Positions 39,562 to 49,730 of a stretch of 64,000 bases of DNA are shown in pieces. The notes under the pieces were generated by a model that saw only the letters and a program-made list of their open reading frames with translations, had not been told where the DNA came from and made no database searches. The position numbers and the translations under genes were made by a program. The stretch spans positions 42,309 through 106,308 of the forward strand of contig LRMT01000096.1 in the NCBI GenBank assembly GCA_001725945.1, read 5' to 3'. Numbering within the stretch: position 1 is the stretch's first letter; the number at the start of each line of letters is the position of its first letter. The stretch comes from Cupriavidus sp. UYMMa02A. Lineage in GTDB: Bacteria; Pseudomonadota; Gammaproteobacteria; Burkholderiales; Burkholderiaceae.

Positions 39562-40622
39562 ATGGCTGAGACGCATGATTCGCCGGCACGGTGCCGGTGC
39601 GCGAGCAGCATCGCTTCGACCAGGCGGCCCTGGAGCGCTGGATGGCGCAGAACGTAGAGGGCTATGCCGGGCCGCTGACGATCGACCAGTTCAAGGGCGG
39701 GCAGTCCAACCCGACCTATCGCCTGCGCACGCCGGGCCACAGCTATGTGCTGCGACGCAAGCCGCCCGGCGCGCTGCTCAAGGGCGCGCATGCGGTGGAA
39801 CGCGAGGCCCGCGTAATGGCGGCGCTGGGACAGGCGGGCTTTCCGGTACCCCGCATCCACGGACTCTGTACTGACGATTCGGTGATCGGCAGCTGGTTCT
39901 TCGTGATGGACCTCGTCGAGGGCCGCATCTTCTGGGATGCGGGCTTTGCCGATGTGCCGTGCGATGACCGCGCTGCCTACATGGATGCGATGAACGCGAC
40001 GCTGGCCCGGCTGCATACGATCGACCCGGCGGCGGTCGGACTTGGGGACTACGGCAAGGCGGGTGGCTATGTCGCCCGCCAGGTGGCGCGCTGGTCGGGC
40101 CAGTACCTGAACGACGAACTGGCCGGACGGCATCCGGCGATGGACAGTCTGGTCGACTGGCTGCCACGGCATTTGCCCGCCAACGACGACATTGCCATCA
40201 CCCACGGCGACTTCCGGGCCGACAACCTGATCTTCCATCCGACCGAGCCGCGTGTACTGGCCGTGCTGGACTGGGAGCTGTCGACACTGGGCGATCCGCT
40301 TGCCGACTTTGCCTACCACGCCATGATGTTCCGCATGCCGCCCGATATCCTGGGCGGCATCGCAGGGCGTGACCTGGCGGCGGCGGGCTTGCCGGATGAG
40401 GCGGCGTACGTGCAGGCCTATTGCCGCCGCACCGGGCGCGACGGCATCGGTGACCTGGACTTCTACATCGCCTTCAACATGTTCCGCTTCGCGGCGATCC
40501 TGCATGGCGTCAAGGGCCGCGCTGCACGCGGCACCGCGTCCAGTAGCGAGGCGCATGCCATGGGCGAGCGCTTTGCGCGCGTGGCCGACCTGGCCTGGGC
40601 GCAGGCGCAGCGCGTGGGGTGA
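39562..40622 (+). CDS. Phosphotransferase of the APH family (ACAD10/11 N-terminal type)
   Basis: About 353 residues. N-terminal lobe FDQAALERWMAQNVEGYAGP, then GGQSNPTYRLRTPGHSYVLR; catalytic loop ITHGDFRADNLIFHP and LAVLDWELSTLGDPLADFAY carry the Asp and Asn/Asp residues of the APH fold. In humans the homologous domain is fused to acyl-CoA dehydrogenase (ACAD10/11) and phosphorylates 4-hydroxyacids or acyl-CoAs. The ATG at 39562 (MAETHDSPA) is 8 bp after the SDR stop; one base lost near 39590 moves to the main frame. It is the last gene of this plus-strand cluster. Confidence 0.86.
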
Positions 40623-40638
40623 CGGGGGACGGCCCGCC

Positions 40639-42983
40639 TCAGAGTTCCAGTACCAGTGTGGTGCCCGGCACCGCGCGCGAGCAGCACGCCATCATCCTCG
40701 TGTTGCTTTCGCGCTCTCCACGCGTGAGCACCACGTCGCGGTGGTCGACCTTGCCGGCCAGCACGCGGACCTCGCACGAGCCGCACAGGCCCTCCTCGCA
40801 GTCGCTCTGGATATCAATGCCGGCGCAGCGTAGCGTGCTCAGCAGGGTCTGGTCCGCGGGCACGGTGACGGTCAGCCCCGAATCCTTCAGTTCCACCTCG
40901 AACGGCTGTTCCTTCGACGGGTCGAGCGTACCCAGCGTCGTTGCGAAATGCTCGACGCGCAGCGCGTCATCCGGCCATCCGGCGCAGGCCCGCTCGAGTG
41001 CCTGCACCATGCGCTCGGGGCCGCAGGCGTAGATCTGCGCGCTGCGGTCGCTGCGGGCGAGCAGCGCGTTCAGGTCGTTGCGGTTGCCTTCTTCCTTGAT
41101 GTACAGGTGCAGGCGATCGCCATGCAGCGCGCCCAGCTCGTCGATCATCGCCATGCCGGCACGCGAACGCCCGCTGTAGTGGATCTCGTAGTCGATGTCG
41201 AGCGCGCGCGCGCGCCGCGCCATGGCGCTGACCGGCGTGATACCGATGCCGCCGGCAATAAAGATCGCCTTGCGGCAGCCTTCGTCCATGCGGAAGTGGT
41301 TGCGCGGGCCGCGGATCTTCAGGCGGTCGCCGGCCCTGACGTTGTCGTGGATCCACGACGAGCCGCCGCGGCTTCGGGCTCGCGCAGCACGGCGATCTCG
41401 AACACGCCGGTCTCGGCCGGGTCACCACACAGCGAATACTGGCGCGACAGGCCCGTGTCGCCGCAATCGACGTCGATATGCGAGCCCGGCGACCAGCGCG
41501 GCATCGGCTTGCCGTCCGGCGACGCAAGCCGCAGCCTGGCAATGCCGTCCGCCGCGCGGGTGATGCTCTGTACGACCACAGGCCGGCTGATGGCCTGCCC
41601 CGACGGCTCGCCGATGCGCACCGGCGACTGCTGCGCGAGCAAGGCCGGTCGCGCGCGTTCGGGGTTCTTCAACGGGTCCCATTCGACCCACAGGTGCTCG
41701 GGACCGCGGAACGAGGTGTTGGGCAGGTACGTGAACGCCTGCTGCGACAGCCGCATATGCGGCAGCCGGCGCGTCAGTTCCTCCAGGAAGATCTGCATCT
41801 CCATGCGCGCCAGGTTCTTGCCCATGCACTGGTGCGAGCCATAGCCGAAGGTGAGCTGGTCGGCGGCGTTGTCGCGGCGGATGTCGAACAGGTCGGCATC
41901 GGCAAAGTGTGCCTCGTCATGGTTGGCCGACGAGGTCACGATCAGCAGCTTCGAGCCGGCCGCGATCGGCAGGCCGCCGACCTCGGTGTCGCGCGTGACC
42001 AGCCTGCGCCACGCGGCCACCGAGCCGTTGTGGCGCAGGCATTCCTCGACCGCATTGGGAATTAGCGCCGGGTCCTCGCAGATCTCGCGCCACGCGTCAG
42101 GATGCTGCAGCAGCAGCTTGATGGCGTTGGCGCTCGCGTTGGCCGTGGTCTCGTGCGCGGCGACGATGCCGGCCATCATCATCGAATGCAGGTAGGAATC
42201 GGTGACGACTTCCGGCAGTGCTTTCTGCTTGCGGATGCCGTACTGCATCCAGCCCGGCCGCGACGGGTCCTCGCGCATCTTGTCGAGGATGCGTCCCGCG
42301 AGTTGCCAGAAGTTGCCCACGGCATGGGCAACGGCCACTTGCTCGTCAGGCTTGGGGCGGCCCCAGGTATTGACTGTATGCGCGATCGAATACTGGCGCA
42401 GCAGGTCCATGTCTTCCTCGGGCACGCCGAGGAAATGCAGCGCCACCGTCAGTGGAACTTCCCACAGCATCTGGTCGACAAGGTCGGCTTTGCCGTCATC
42501 GATAAAGCGGTCCACGTACTCGCGAGCGAGCTTGCGCACCAGCGGTTCGTGGTGCCGGAGCTGCTCGGGCGTGAATGGTTCCATCAGCGCGCGGCGGCGC
42601 GGCATGTGCGCGGGCTCGTCCTCGTTGACCAGCGTGCGGTTCATCGCATAGCCGTAGGAGGCCAGCACCGCGTTGGCCTCGGGGCCCGTTGGCGTGATCT
42701 TCTCCAGCGCGATGGTGGGGCTGAAGGTGAGGTTGTCGCGGAAGATCGCTTTGATGTCGTCATAGCGCGTCACTACCCAGTAGCCGAGCTGCGGACTGTA
42801 GAACACCGGCTCCTGCTCGCGCGACCAGCGTACGTACTCGGGCGGGTCCTGCTGGTAGCCGTCGCTGAACGGATCGAACGCCGCGGCGCGCGCGCTCACC
42901 GGGCAGCCATTTGCTGCGGGAGGCTGCACACCATGGCTGAACGGGCATTTCGGCGCCGGCGAATCCGGTGTGGCTGCGGTCAT
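40639..42983 (-). CDS. Self-sufficient cytochrome P450 (CYP116B type), one frameshift
   Basis: About 782 residues in one chain: P450, FMN/NADPH phthalate-dioxygenase-type reductase and [2Fe-2S] ferredoxin. P450: I-helix AGIVAAHETTANA, heme ligand in FGYGSHQCMGKNLARMEM (Cys near residue 386). Reductase: RQYSLCGDP (FMN) and AIFIAGGIGITPVSAMARRA, YACGPERMV. Ferredoxin: CEEGLCGSCEVRV plus a later MACCSRA. An indel near 41360 lies inside the reductase. The order matches CYP116B (P450-PFOR) enzymes known from Cupriavidus and Rhodococcus, which hydroxylate or dealkylate aromatic and thiocarbamate compounds. It is followed upstream on the same strand by a Bug receptor gene. Confidence 0.93.
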
Positions 42984-43024
42984 GGTTCTGGCTCCAACAA
43001 GGCAATGCGGACGGCGGCTGGCGC

Positions 43025-44006
43025 TCAGTCCAGCGTGATCTTCAGGTCGCGGATGAGCTTCTGCCAGCGCGCCGTTTCGCTGCGCAGCAGGTCGCTGTAT
43101 TGCTGCGGCGAGTTGCCTACGGGCTCCACGCCGAAGTCCACCAGGCGCTTGCTCACGCCCGGTTCCTTCAGCGCGGCCACGACCTGGCGGTTCAGCGTGG
43201 CGATGACATCGGGCGGCGTGGCGGCTGGCACGACCATGCCCACCAGCGCGGCCGCTTCCACATTCTTGTACCCGGCTTCGGCAAAGGTCGGCACGTCGGG
43301 TAGCTGCGACAGGCGCGTGGCGTTGGCCACGGCCAGCGGCCGCACCTTGCCGCCCTTGATGAAGCCCGCGCCGGCGGCATAGTCGACCATCATCGCCGGT
43401 ATCTGGCCAGCCGCCACGTCAGACAGCGCAGGCGCTGCGCCGCGGTAGGGCGCATGCGTCATCGTGAGACCTGCCTCGACTTTCAGCAATTCCATGGCCA
43501 GGTGATGCGGGCTGCCGGCACCGGCCGACCCGTAGTTGATACCGCCGGGCTTTGCCTTGGCTGGGCGATGAATTCCTGCACCGTGTGCGCCGTGCTGCCC
43601 GGGCCGACCACCAGGATCATCGGGAAGCGGCCCAGCAGGGTGACCGGCGCCAGATCCTTCGGCTGGTAGCTGAGCGTCTTGTAGAGCGCAGGGTTGAACA
43701 CTAGGGTGCCATTGTCGGCCGACAGCACGGTGTAGCCGTCCGCCGCGGATCGCGCCGTTTCGGTGGCGCCAATGGCGGTATTGCCGCCCGGCTTGTTGTC
43801 CACGACCACCGGTTGCCGACCTTGGCCGACAAGCCTTGCCCGATCGTGCGCGCCAGGAAATCCGAGCCGCCGCCCGCGGCGTACGGCACAACCCAGCGGA
43901 TCGGCTTGTTTGGATAGGTGTCAGCGGCCAGCGCGGGCCCGGAGGCGGTGGCTGCCAGCGTTGCCGCGCCAAACGCGAGGCGAAGGGAAGTCCTGGGGGG
44001 CGTCAT
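43025..44006 (-). CDS. Bug/TctC-family periplasmic receptor next to the P450, frameshifted
   Basis: About 327 residues with signal peptide MTPPRTSLRLAFGAATLAAT...ALAAD. DTYPNKPIRWVVPYAAGGGS, VVDNKPGGNTAIGATE, DGYTVLSADNGTLVFNPALY and MTHAPYRGAAPALSDVAAGQ define the family. Indels lie near 43815 and 43555. It starts the leftward P450 unit; the P450 ATG is 41 bp after its stop. It may bring in or sense the P450 substrate. The divergent IclR gene and a dyad operator lie directly upstream. Confidence 0.9.
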
Positions 44007-44028
44007 GTTGTCTCCGGTGTCGTGATAC

Positions 44029-44061
44029 TGCGTTTTGCGTAAATCATATACGCATTGCGTA
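44029..44061. promoter_or_regulatory. IclR-type operator: TGCGTA inverted repeat with extra half-sites
   Basis: A perfect inverted repeat TGCGTA-N7-TACGCA at 44036-44054, with further half-sites TGCGTT (44029) and TGCGTA (44056). It is AT-rich in the middle. It sits 23 bp from the Bug start (minus) and about 80 bp before the IclR start (plus), as for an autoregulated divergent IclR control region. Confidence 0.6.
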
Positions 44062-44136
44062 ATTTCGGGATGAGGGTTAACCTCGAATGCACCGGTGTCG
44101 GCGAACCGATAAACAGACGGCCCTGGGGAGACATTG

Positions 44137-44955
44137 ATGGTCGAAGAATGCAATGAGGACGAGGCGCCCGCCCGCAGCGGCGAGCGGCGCCGGCGGGTGC
44201 AGTCGGCGGTGACCGGCATGGCGGTGCTCAAGGGCCTGGCCAGGATGGGCGGGCGGGCAAGCCTGACGGCGCTGGCGGCCCATATCGAGGAAAGCCCGGC
44301 CAAGGTACACCGCTACCTGGTGAGCCTGGTCGAGGAAGGGCTGGTCGCCCGGGACGCCGGCGGCCAGCAGTACCAACTCGGCGTGGAAGCGCTGCAGATC
44401 GGCCTGGCGGCCATGCGGCAGGCTGACCCGATCCGGCTGGCGGAAGCGTCGCTGGTGCGGTTGCGCGAGCGCCATGAGATCACCTGCTTTATCGCCGTCA
44501 TGGGCAACAAGGGGCCGACCATCGTGCGCTTCGAGGAACCGGGCCTGCCGGTGACGGTGAACGTGCGCGTGGGGTCGGTCATGCCACTGTTGTGGAGCGC
44601 CACCGGGCGGGTCTTCCTGGGCCTGCTCGATGAACGCGAGGTATTGGCGCTGGCTCAGGCGGAACTGGCGGCCGCCGCGCCTGACCTGCGGGCTTTGCTC
44701 GCTGCCCATGACCCGATCGGGCAACTGCGTCGCGATATACGGGCCGCGGGCTGCGCGGCGGTCAGGGACGTGAACCTGAAGGGCATCAGCGCGGTGTCGG
44801 CGCCGGTCTACGACTACACCGGCAGGCTCTGCGCGGTGCTGACGGCGCTCGGGGCGACGGGCGGCTTCGATCCCGCCATCGACGGCCCCATCGGGACGGT
44901 CGTGCGCGAGGAGGCGGTGGTGGTCAGCAGCCAGCTTGGCTATGTGCGGCCCTGA
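44137..44955 (+). CDS. IclR-family transcriptional regulator of the Bug-P450 unit
   Basis: Intact, 272 residues from the ATG at 44137 (a TTG three bases earlier is possible). Helix-turn-helix VTGMAVLKGLARMGGRASLT with HIEESPAKVHRYLVSLVEEG, then the IclR effector domain: GNKGPTIVRFEEPG, VNVRVGSVMPLLWSATGRVF, INLKGISAVSAPVYDYTGRL-like VNLKGISAVSAPV. Divergent from the Bug receptor gene with a TGCGTA dyad between. It likely represses or activates the Bug-P450 unit depending on the imported compound. Confidence 0.93.
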   Translation: MVEECNEDEAPARSGERRRRVQSAVTGMAVLKGLARMGGRASLTALAAHIEESPAKVHRYLVSLVEEGLVARDAGGQQYQLGVEALQIGLAAMRQADPIRLAEASLVRLRERHEITCFIAVMGNKGPTIVRFEEPGLPVTVNVRVGSVMPLLWSATGRVFLGLLDEREVLALAQAELAAAAPDLRALLAAHDPIGQLRRDIRAAGCAAVRDVNLKGISAVSAPVYDYTGRLCAVLTALGATGGFDPAIDGPIGTVVREEAVVVSSQLGYVRP

Positions 44956-44965
44956 CCCGGCAGGC

Positions 44966-44990
44966 AAAAATCGCCGCTTGCGGCGGCGAT
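44966..44990. terminator. Terminator hairpin between convergent genes
   Basis: ATCGCCGC (44970-44977) and GCGGCGAT (44983-44990) form an 8-bp stem; an A5 tract on the left would be a U-tract for minus-strand transcripts. It lies between the IclR 3' end and the patatin gene 3' end. The rest of 44991-45123 shows no gene. Confidence 0.55.
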
Positions 44991-45123
44991 GGGGAAGGGG
45001 GTGTCGGTCAAGATGGGGGTCTCAACGACGCGAACATTATATCCCATGTATTAAGACATTGAATACAACTTTGGTGGGGGGTCGCTGAGCGACAATTGGG
45101 CGTGCTGCCATGCGGCCTCCTCC

Positions 45124-47415
45124 TCAGTAAGGCTTTCCGAGGAACAGGTAGAAGCTGTAGACGCCTGCGGTGGCGCGGCCGTACGCGAGATAGAGCGGAC
45201 CCACCGGGCTGTCGAGCGCCAGAAAGATCGAGGCAGACTTGAGCAACCCGGTGGGGCTGCCCGGCACCAGAGGCCCGCCGACGCGGCCGGCTTCCAGCGA
45301 CATGCCGGCATAAACGCCTTCCAGCAGGCTCTGCCGCACCAGCTTGTTGTAGTAGACGATGCGCGCAAACTGCAGATTCTCGCCGAGCAGCTGGCCGGTA
45401 CTGTAGCCGGATTGCTGCAGGAAGCCGCCCCACTGGAACAGGTCGTAGCGCGGCAGCGGGTTGTCGCCGATCTTGCTGCCCGCCTTGAAACCCAGGTTGA
45501 AGGTGTTATTGCCGAACGAAATCGCGTAGAGGCCGTCGATGGTGCCCTTGACGTAGGCCTGGTCGGCACCAGTCCGGGCTGGGAAGCGAAGAGCTTGAGC
45601 CAGCCCGCATAACCGCTGCGCGGGAAGGACGTGCTGTCGAGCTGGTCCAGGAAGAGTCGGCCGGTAATGGCGCCGATCCGGATATGGCCAGGTCCCGGTG
45701 CCAGCTGGGCCGGGCCTGTGCTGAGCGAGGCATCGGCGGCGCCGGCCTGCACGCCGATGCGGGCTTCGCCGTATTTGGTGAACTGGCTGCGACGTCCAGC
45801 GACGCGGTGTAGCTGCGCACGTCGTACTGCGCAATCCGCGTGGTGCCCTGGAAGATGTTGACGGGCCTGCGCTCGATGTCGATGCGCGGCGCCACGAAGA
45901 AGTACTGGCGCGTGTTCAGCGGCTGGTAGAACTCGCTGTGCAGCGCGGAAGTCTGGCCGACCTGCACGTCATTGCGCCATTCGGCACCGAGCGAGTTGAT
46001 CCACGGCGCCGGTGGCTGGCGACCAGGTTGAAGTACGCATCGCCGCGGAAGTCCGTGTTCAGGCCCAGACCGAAGCGCAGGTAGTTCGGGCCGTAGGTTT
46101 TCTCGACGGCATCGACGGCCATGATGCGCCGGCCAGGTTCCTCCAGGAAGCCGTAGTTCACGTGTTCGAAGTCGCCGGTGCCGAACAGGTGGCGCATGTC
46201 GAGGTCGAGCTGTGCCTGGTCGATCGGCTGGCCCGGCTTGGTCTCCATCACCGACGCGGCATAGGCGGGATTGACCCGTTCCATCGGCGCAAAGCGGATC
46301 TCGTCGACGGGACGCAGGTCCGGCGGCTCCAGGCTTTGCTGGCGCGTGCGCAGCGCCGCGTATTGCTCCGGTGGTAGCGCCAGCGGCGCGAGGCGCCCGG
46401 CTACTTTGCGCGCGGCGGCTTCACCGACGGGTATGGTGTTGGTCAGGTGATCAAAATCGCTGGCGGAGAAGTCACCGAGCTCCGGCAGGATCAGCACGTC
46501 GGTGGGCTTGAGCAAGGCCAGCGAGCTGCGCACGTTCTGCTCGGTCAGGATGTTGAGCATCTGCCCCGTGACGCCGAGGATCGAGTTCAGCTCGTCGCGC
46601 CGCATCAGCGGCGTGCCCAGGTTGACGGCAATCACGATATCGGCGCCCATCTGGCGCGCCACGTCCACCGGCAGGTTGTCCGTCAGGCCGCCGTCGACCA
46701 GCAGACGGTCCTCATACTCCGCCGGTGCCACGGCGCCCGGCACGGACATGCTGGCGCGCATCACCTGCGCGAGTTCCCCTTTGCTGAAGACCACCGGCGT
46801 GCCCGCGACCAGGTCGGTGGCCACGGCGCGGAAGGGGATCGGCAGGCGGTCGAAGTCGCGGTAGCCCGGCACTTGGCCAGTTGCCGCAGCACGGTTTCGA
46901 GCTGGACGCCCGACACCGCGCCCTTGGGCAGCTGGATCTTGCCGCCCTTGATGCCGATCTCGGGCGTGAACAGGTTGGTGTAGTCGTCGAGCTTGCGGCG
47001 CACCGTCAGGTCCTGGCGCGGCGGGCGTTCCTTGAAGATCTTCGCCGTGGACAGGCTGGCTACCAGGGTTTCCATGTCGCGGGCGACATGCCGCTGGCAT
47101 AGGCGCCGCCGACGAGCGAGCCCATGCTGGTGCCCGCGATGCAATCCACCGGCACGCGCATCTCTTCGAGCACCTTGAGCACGCCGATATGCGCGGCGCC
47201 GCGGGCGCTCCGCCCGACAGCACCAAGCAGATGCGGGGGCGGCCCAGGCCGGGCGGCGGTACGGCGGGAGGCGATGCCGGCGTGGTGGCCGGTGGTGGCC
47301 CGGGTGCCGGCGTCGGCTGCTCCAGGGCCGTGGCTGCCCACGCGCCACCCTGCACAGGCAACAGTGCGGCAGCAAACAGCGCAGCCAACCATCGGGATCG
47401 GGTCGCAACGTTCAT
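45124..47415 (-). CDS. Patatin-like phospholipase fused to a BamA-type barrel (type Vd, PlpD-like), frameshifted
   Basis: About 766 residues. Signal peptide [19 protein letters not shown], a Pro-rich linker, then the patatin domain: [20 protein letters not shown] (oxyanion loop), nucleophile elbow [10 protein letters not shown] (Ser near residue 97) and [16 protein letters not shown] with the DGG Asp. Next a POTRA-like segment ([23 protein letters not shown]) and a C-terminal beta-barrel ending in [11 protein letters not shown]. PlpD-type proteins export their own lipase through the outer membrane. At least six indels, near 47205, 47080, 46873, 46010, 45788 and 45570, break the frame. The ATG at 47415 is used. 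The 242 bp upstream of it hold no clear gene. Confidence 0.87.
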
Positions 47416-47657
47416 GGGACGGGTCCGCAGACGCCGGGAGGTACGGCTCGGTTTGCCCGGCCGGCAGGCGGGTAACAGCGACGGGCCAGACATGCTTGCG
47501 AGTATCTTGGCGCAAAGGCCGCCGGGGCGACCCCAACGTCGAAACAATTCATCATGGCCCGCGGAAGCGTTCAGATCGCCGTATCGCACTACACCCAGCA
47601 TGCCAAGGGCCGCGCGAACGACTACCATCTACGTGAAGGCAAGGTTCTGGGGGCCGA

Positions 47658-47894
47658 ATGTACGGTTATTTCTTCTGCCAGACCGCCGCGGGGCAACTGA
47701 CCCTGATTCCTCGGGAAAAAGACTGGATGCTGATGCTGGGCAACGGCGTCGTGGGACGCTATCCGGATGCCCAGGCGGCGGTGGATGCCCTGTACGAGGG
47801 CGAATTGCGGGTGCGCGGGCAGCCACTGGACGCCCATGGCCTGGGTGTGCCCAGGCGCGCGCACGACTGGCTCTACCACGTGTTGAGCCGTTGA
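47658..47894 (+). CDS. Small hypothetical protein
   Basis: 78 residues, intact: MYGYFFCQTAAGQLTLIPRE, WMLMLGNGVVGRYPDAQAAV, then HDWLYHVLSR. It reads as a compact single-domain soluble protein with strands followed by a helix (AAVDALYEGE). The family is not recognised. A G-rich ribosome site precedes the ATG. A second small gene follows 42 bp later in the same direction, so the two may be co-transcribed. Confidence 0.55.
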   Translation: MYGYFFCQTAAGQLTLIPREKDWMLMLGNGVVGRYPDAQAAVDALYEGELRVRGQPLDAHGLGVPRRAHDWLYHVLSR

Positions 47895-47936
47895 GCGACC
47901 AGCCGGCGTGCCGGCGCCGAAGAAGGGGGAACCGCC

Positions 47937-48266
47937 ATGACAGCACTTGTCGAGTGGGCCCGTGAGCACACGTGCCGACTGTTCCCGATGTCGGCCCAGT
48001 ACAGCGCGGGCGGCGGCTGCCAGGTGCAGGTGAACTGGCAAGCCGAGCCTGCGGGAGTCGGGGCAGTGCGCCCGCGCCACGGCGCGGCCCTGGAGTTCGA
48101 CCAGGACGTGATCGACGCGGTCTACCTGGCCGACACGGCCGAGCTCGCGCGCATCGGTTGCCGGCTGACGGACGTGGTCTCGCGCTGGCTGGCTGTTGAC
48201 GATATTGCGTGCCTGAGTGGCGACAGGCTGGTGATACCGGTGGGCAATGCGTTGCTGAATCACTAG
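47937..48266 (+). CDS. Hypothetical protein, Burkholderiaceae-type
   Basis: 109 residues, intact. MTALVEWAREHTCRLFPMSA, then VQVNWQAEPAG, DVIDAVYLADTAELARIGCR and VVSRWLAVDDIACLSGDRLV. A small alpha/beta protein without membrane segment; I do not recognise the family. The ATG at 47937 follows an AAGGGGGA ribosome site. It lies between the small gene at 47658 and the oxidoreductase-like gene. Confidence 0.55.
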   Translation: MTALVEWAREHTCRLFPMSAQYSAGGGCQVQVNWQAEPAGVGAVRPRHGAALEFDQDVIDAVYLADTAELARIGCRLTDVVSRWLAVDDIACLSGDRLVIPVGNALLNH

Positions 48267-48367
48267 GGCTGTATTGCGGCGAACGCGGCACTCCGTCCTT
48301 CTTCCCGAGCCCGGAATATACTGTCGGCAGTACCGGCGTTGCCGGCATTGCGACTTTGAGTTGTTCC

Positions 48368-48568
48368 GTGCCTGACCCATCCCTTCAAGACGACCCCCGT
48401 CCCGCGCCGCCCGAGCGTCCCGGCGACGACGAATGCTGCGGCTCCGGCTGCGATCCGTGCATCTTCGATTACTACTACCAGGAGCTGGAGCGTTACCGCG
48501 ACGAGCTGAAGGCCTGGGAAGCACGCGAGGCTGCCCGTCAGGCGGCGGCAGAGGATTCCCCCACTTGA
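48368..48568 (+). CDS. Cys-rich oxidoreductase-like N-terminal domain protein (PF09791 type)
   Basis: 66 residues from a GTG start. The core DDECCGSGCDPCIFDYYYQE followed by LERYRDELKAWEARE matches the short domain found alone in betaproteobacteria and at the N-terminus of some oxidoreductases; its CC..C..C cluster could bind metal or an Fe-S centre. The function is unknown. A Pro-rich leader (DDPRPAPPERPGD) precedes it. The TGA overlaps the TTG start of the sirtuin gene, so the two are translationally coupled. Confidence 0.7.
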   Translation: MPDPSLQDDPRPAPPERPGDDECCGSGCDPCIFDYYYQELERYRDELKAWEAREAARQAAAEDSPT

Positions 48569-49386
48569 GCGCACTCGGCGATTTCGTGCGGCGCCACCCG
48601 CGGCTGTTCGTGCTGACCGGCGCCGGCATCAGCACGGATTCCGGCATCCCCGGCTACCGCGATGCGAACGGGCAGTGGCAGCGTTCGCAGCCGATCACGC
48701 TGCAGGCGTTCCTGGGCTCGCACGCGGCGCGCCAGCGCTACTGGGCGCGCAGCATGATTGGCTGGCCCGTGGCAGCCGATGCGCAGCCCAATGCCGGGCA
48801 CCACGCGCTCGTGACGCTCGCTCGGCAGGGACACGTGACGCGGCTCGTCACGCAGAACGTCGACGGGCTGCACCAGCGCGCCGGCAGCGAGGATGTGATC
48901 GAACTGCACGGCAGCATCGGCAGCGCGATCTGCCTGGCCTGCGGCACACGCCATGACCGCGCCGGCGTGCAGCGCTGGCTGGCCGAGCAGAACGGCGCAT
49001 TGCGCGATGTGATTGCCGAGCCCGCCGCCGATGGCGATGCCCACTTCGAATCGCCGCTGTTCGCGCATTTCCGCGTCCCGGCGTGCGAGCGCTGCGATGG
49101 CCTGCTCAAGCCCGATGTGGTCTTCTTCGGAGAATCCGTGCCGCGCGAGCGAGTGGAGGATGCGCGCGCGGCGCTGGCGCAGGCGGATGCAGTGCTCGTG
49201 GTCGGTTCGTCGCTGACCGTGTACTCGGGCTACCGTTTCTGCGTCTGGGCCGCTCAGATGGGCAAGCCCGTGGCGGTGGTCAATCTCGGCGTGACGCGTG
49301 CCGACCCGATGCTCGCGCTCAAGGTCGAGGCGCCGTGCGCGCAGGCGTTGTCGGAACTGACAGCGCTGCTGGCATCGGCCCGGTGA
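48565..49386 (+). CDS. Sir2-family NAD-dependent protein deacylase (class II, SIRT4-like)
   Basis: Intact, 273 residues from a TTG start that overlaps the stop of the upstream gene. NAD-binding LTGAGISTDSGIPGYRD, catalytic TQNVDGLHQRAG and ELHGSIGSAICLACG, zinc Cys pairs (CLAC and CERC), LLKPDVVFFGESVPRERV, and VVGSSLTVYSGYRF. The GIPGYRD and NVDGLHQ forms fit class II sirtuins, whose members remove lipoyl or acyl groups from lysine. An internal ATG start would lose part of the NAD site, supporting TTG. Confidence 0.92.
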   Translation: MSALGDFVRRHPRLFVLTGAGISTDSGIPGYRDANGQWQRSQPITLQAFLGSHAARQRYWARSMIGWPVAADAQPNAGHHALVTLARQGHVTRLVTQNVDGLHQRAGSEDVIELHGSIGSAICLACGTRHDRAGVQRWLAEQNGALRDVIAEPAADGDAHFESPLFAHFRVPACERCDGLLKPDVVFFGESVPRERVEDARAALAQADAVLVVGSSLTVYSGYRFCVWAAQMGKPVAVVNLGVTRADPMLALKVEAPCAQALSELTALLASAR

Positions 49387-49730
49387 TTGACCAGCACGCT
49401 GCTGCCCGTTAGCATCGCTCCATTGGTCTTATCGCTTTCCACGCTCCCGACACCATGAACGCAGCCCGCCATTGCCACGCCCAGCCAGCCCTTGCGGCCG
49501 GCGCGCGCGCACGCGGCCTGGCTGCAATGGTCGCCGTGGTTTCCCCTCCTCCTGTCGCGTCGCCACCCCCGGCGACCGCCGGCGTCCATCCGCCGCCGGC
49601 ATTGCTTGGCTGACGGGTTCTTCCCGCAGCGCATCTTTACGTCTCCGGCATCAGCCACCCTTTGCGCTTCAGTGCGCGGATAGCACACGTACGTGCCGGA
49701 GCCTGCCATGCATTCGACAGGTGCAACACC
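49387..49730. other. 344-bp stretch without a confident gene
   Basis: Several short frames are open on both strands, as expected for this GC content, but none shows a recognisable domain. A plus-strand frame from the ATG at 49456 gives only about 50 residues rich in Ala and Pro. It probably carries the promoter of the EamA gene; no clear -35/-10 pair was picked out. Confidence 0.4.
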
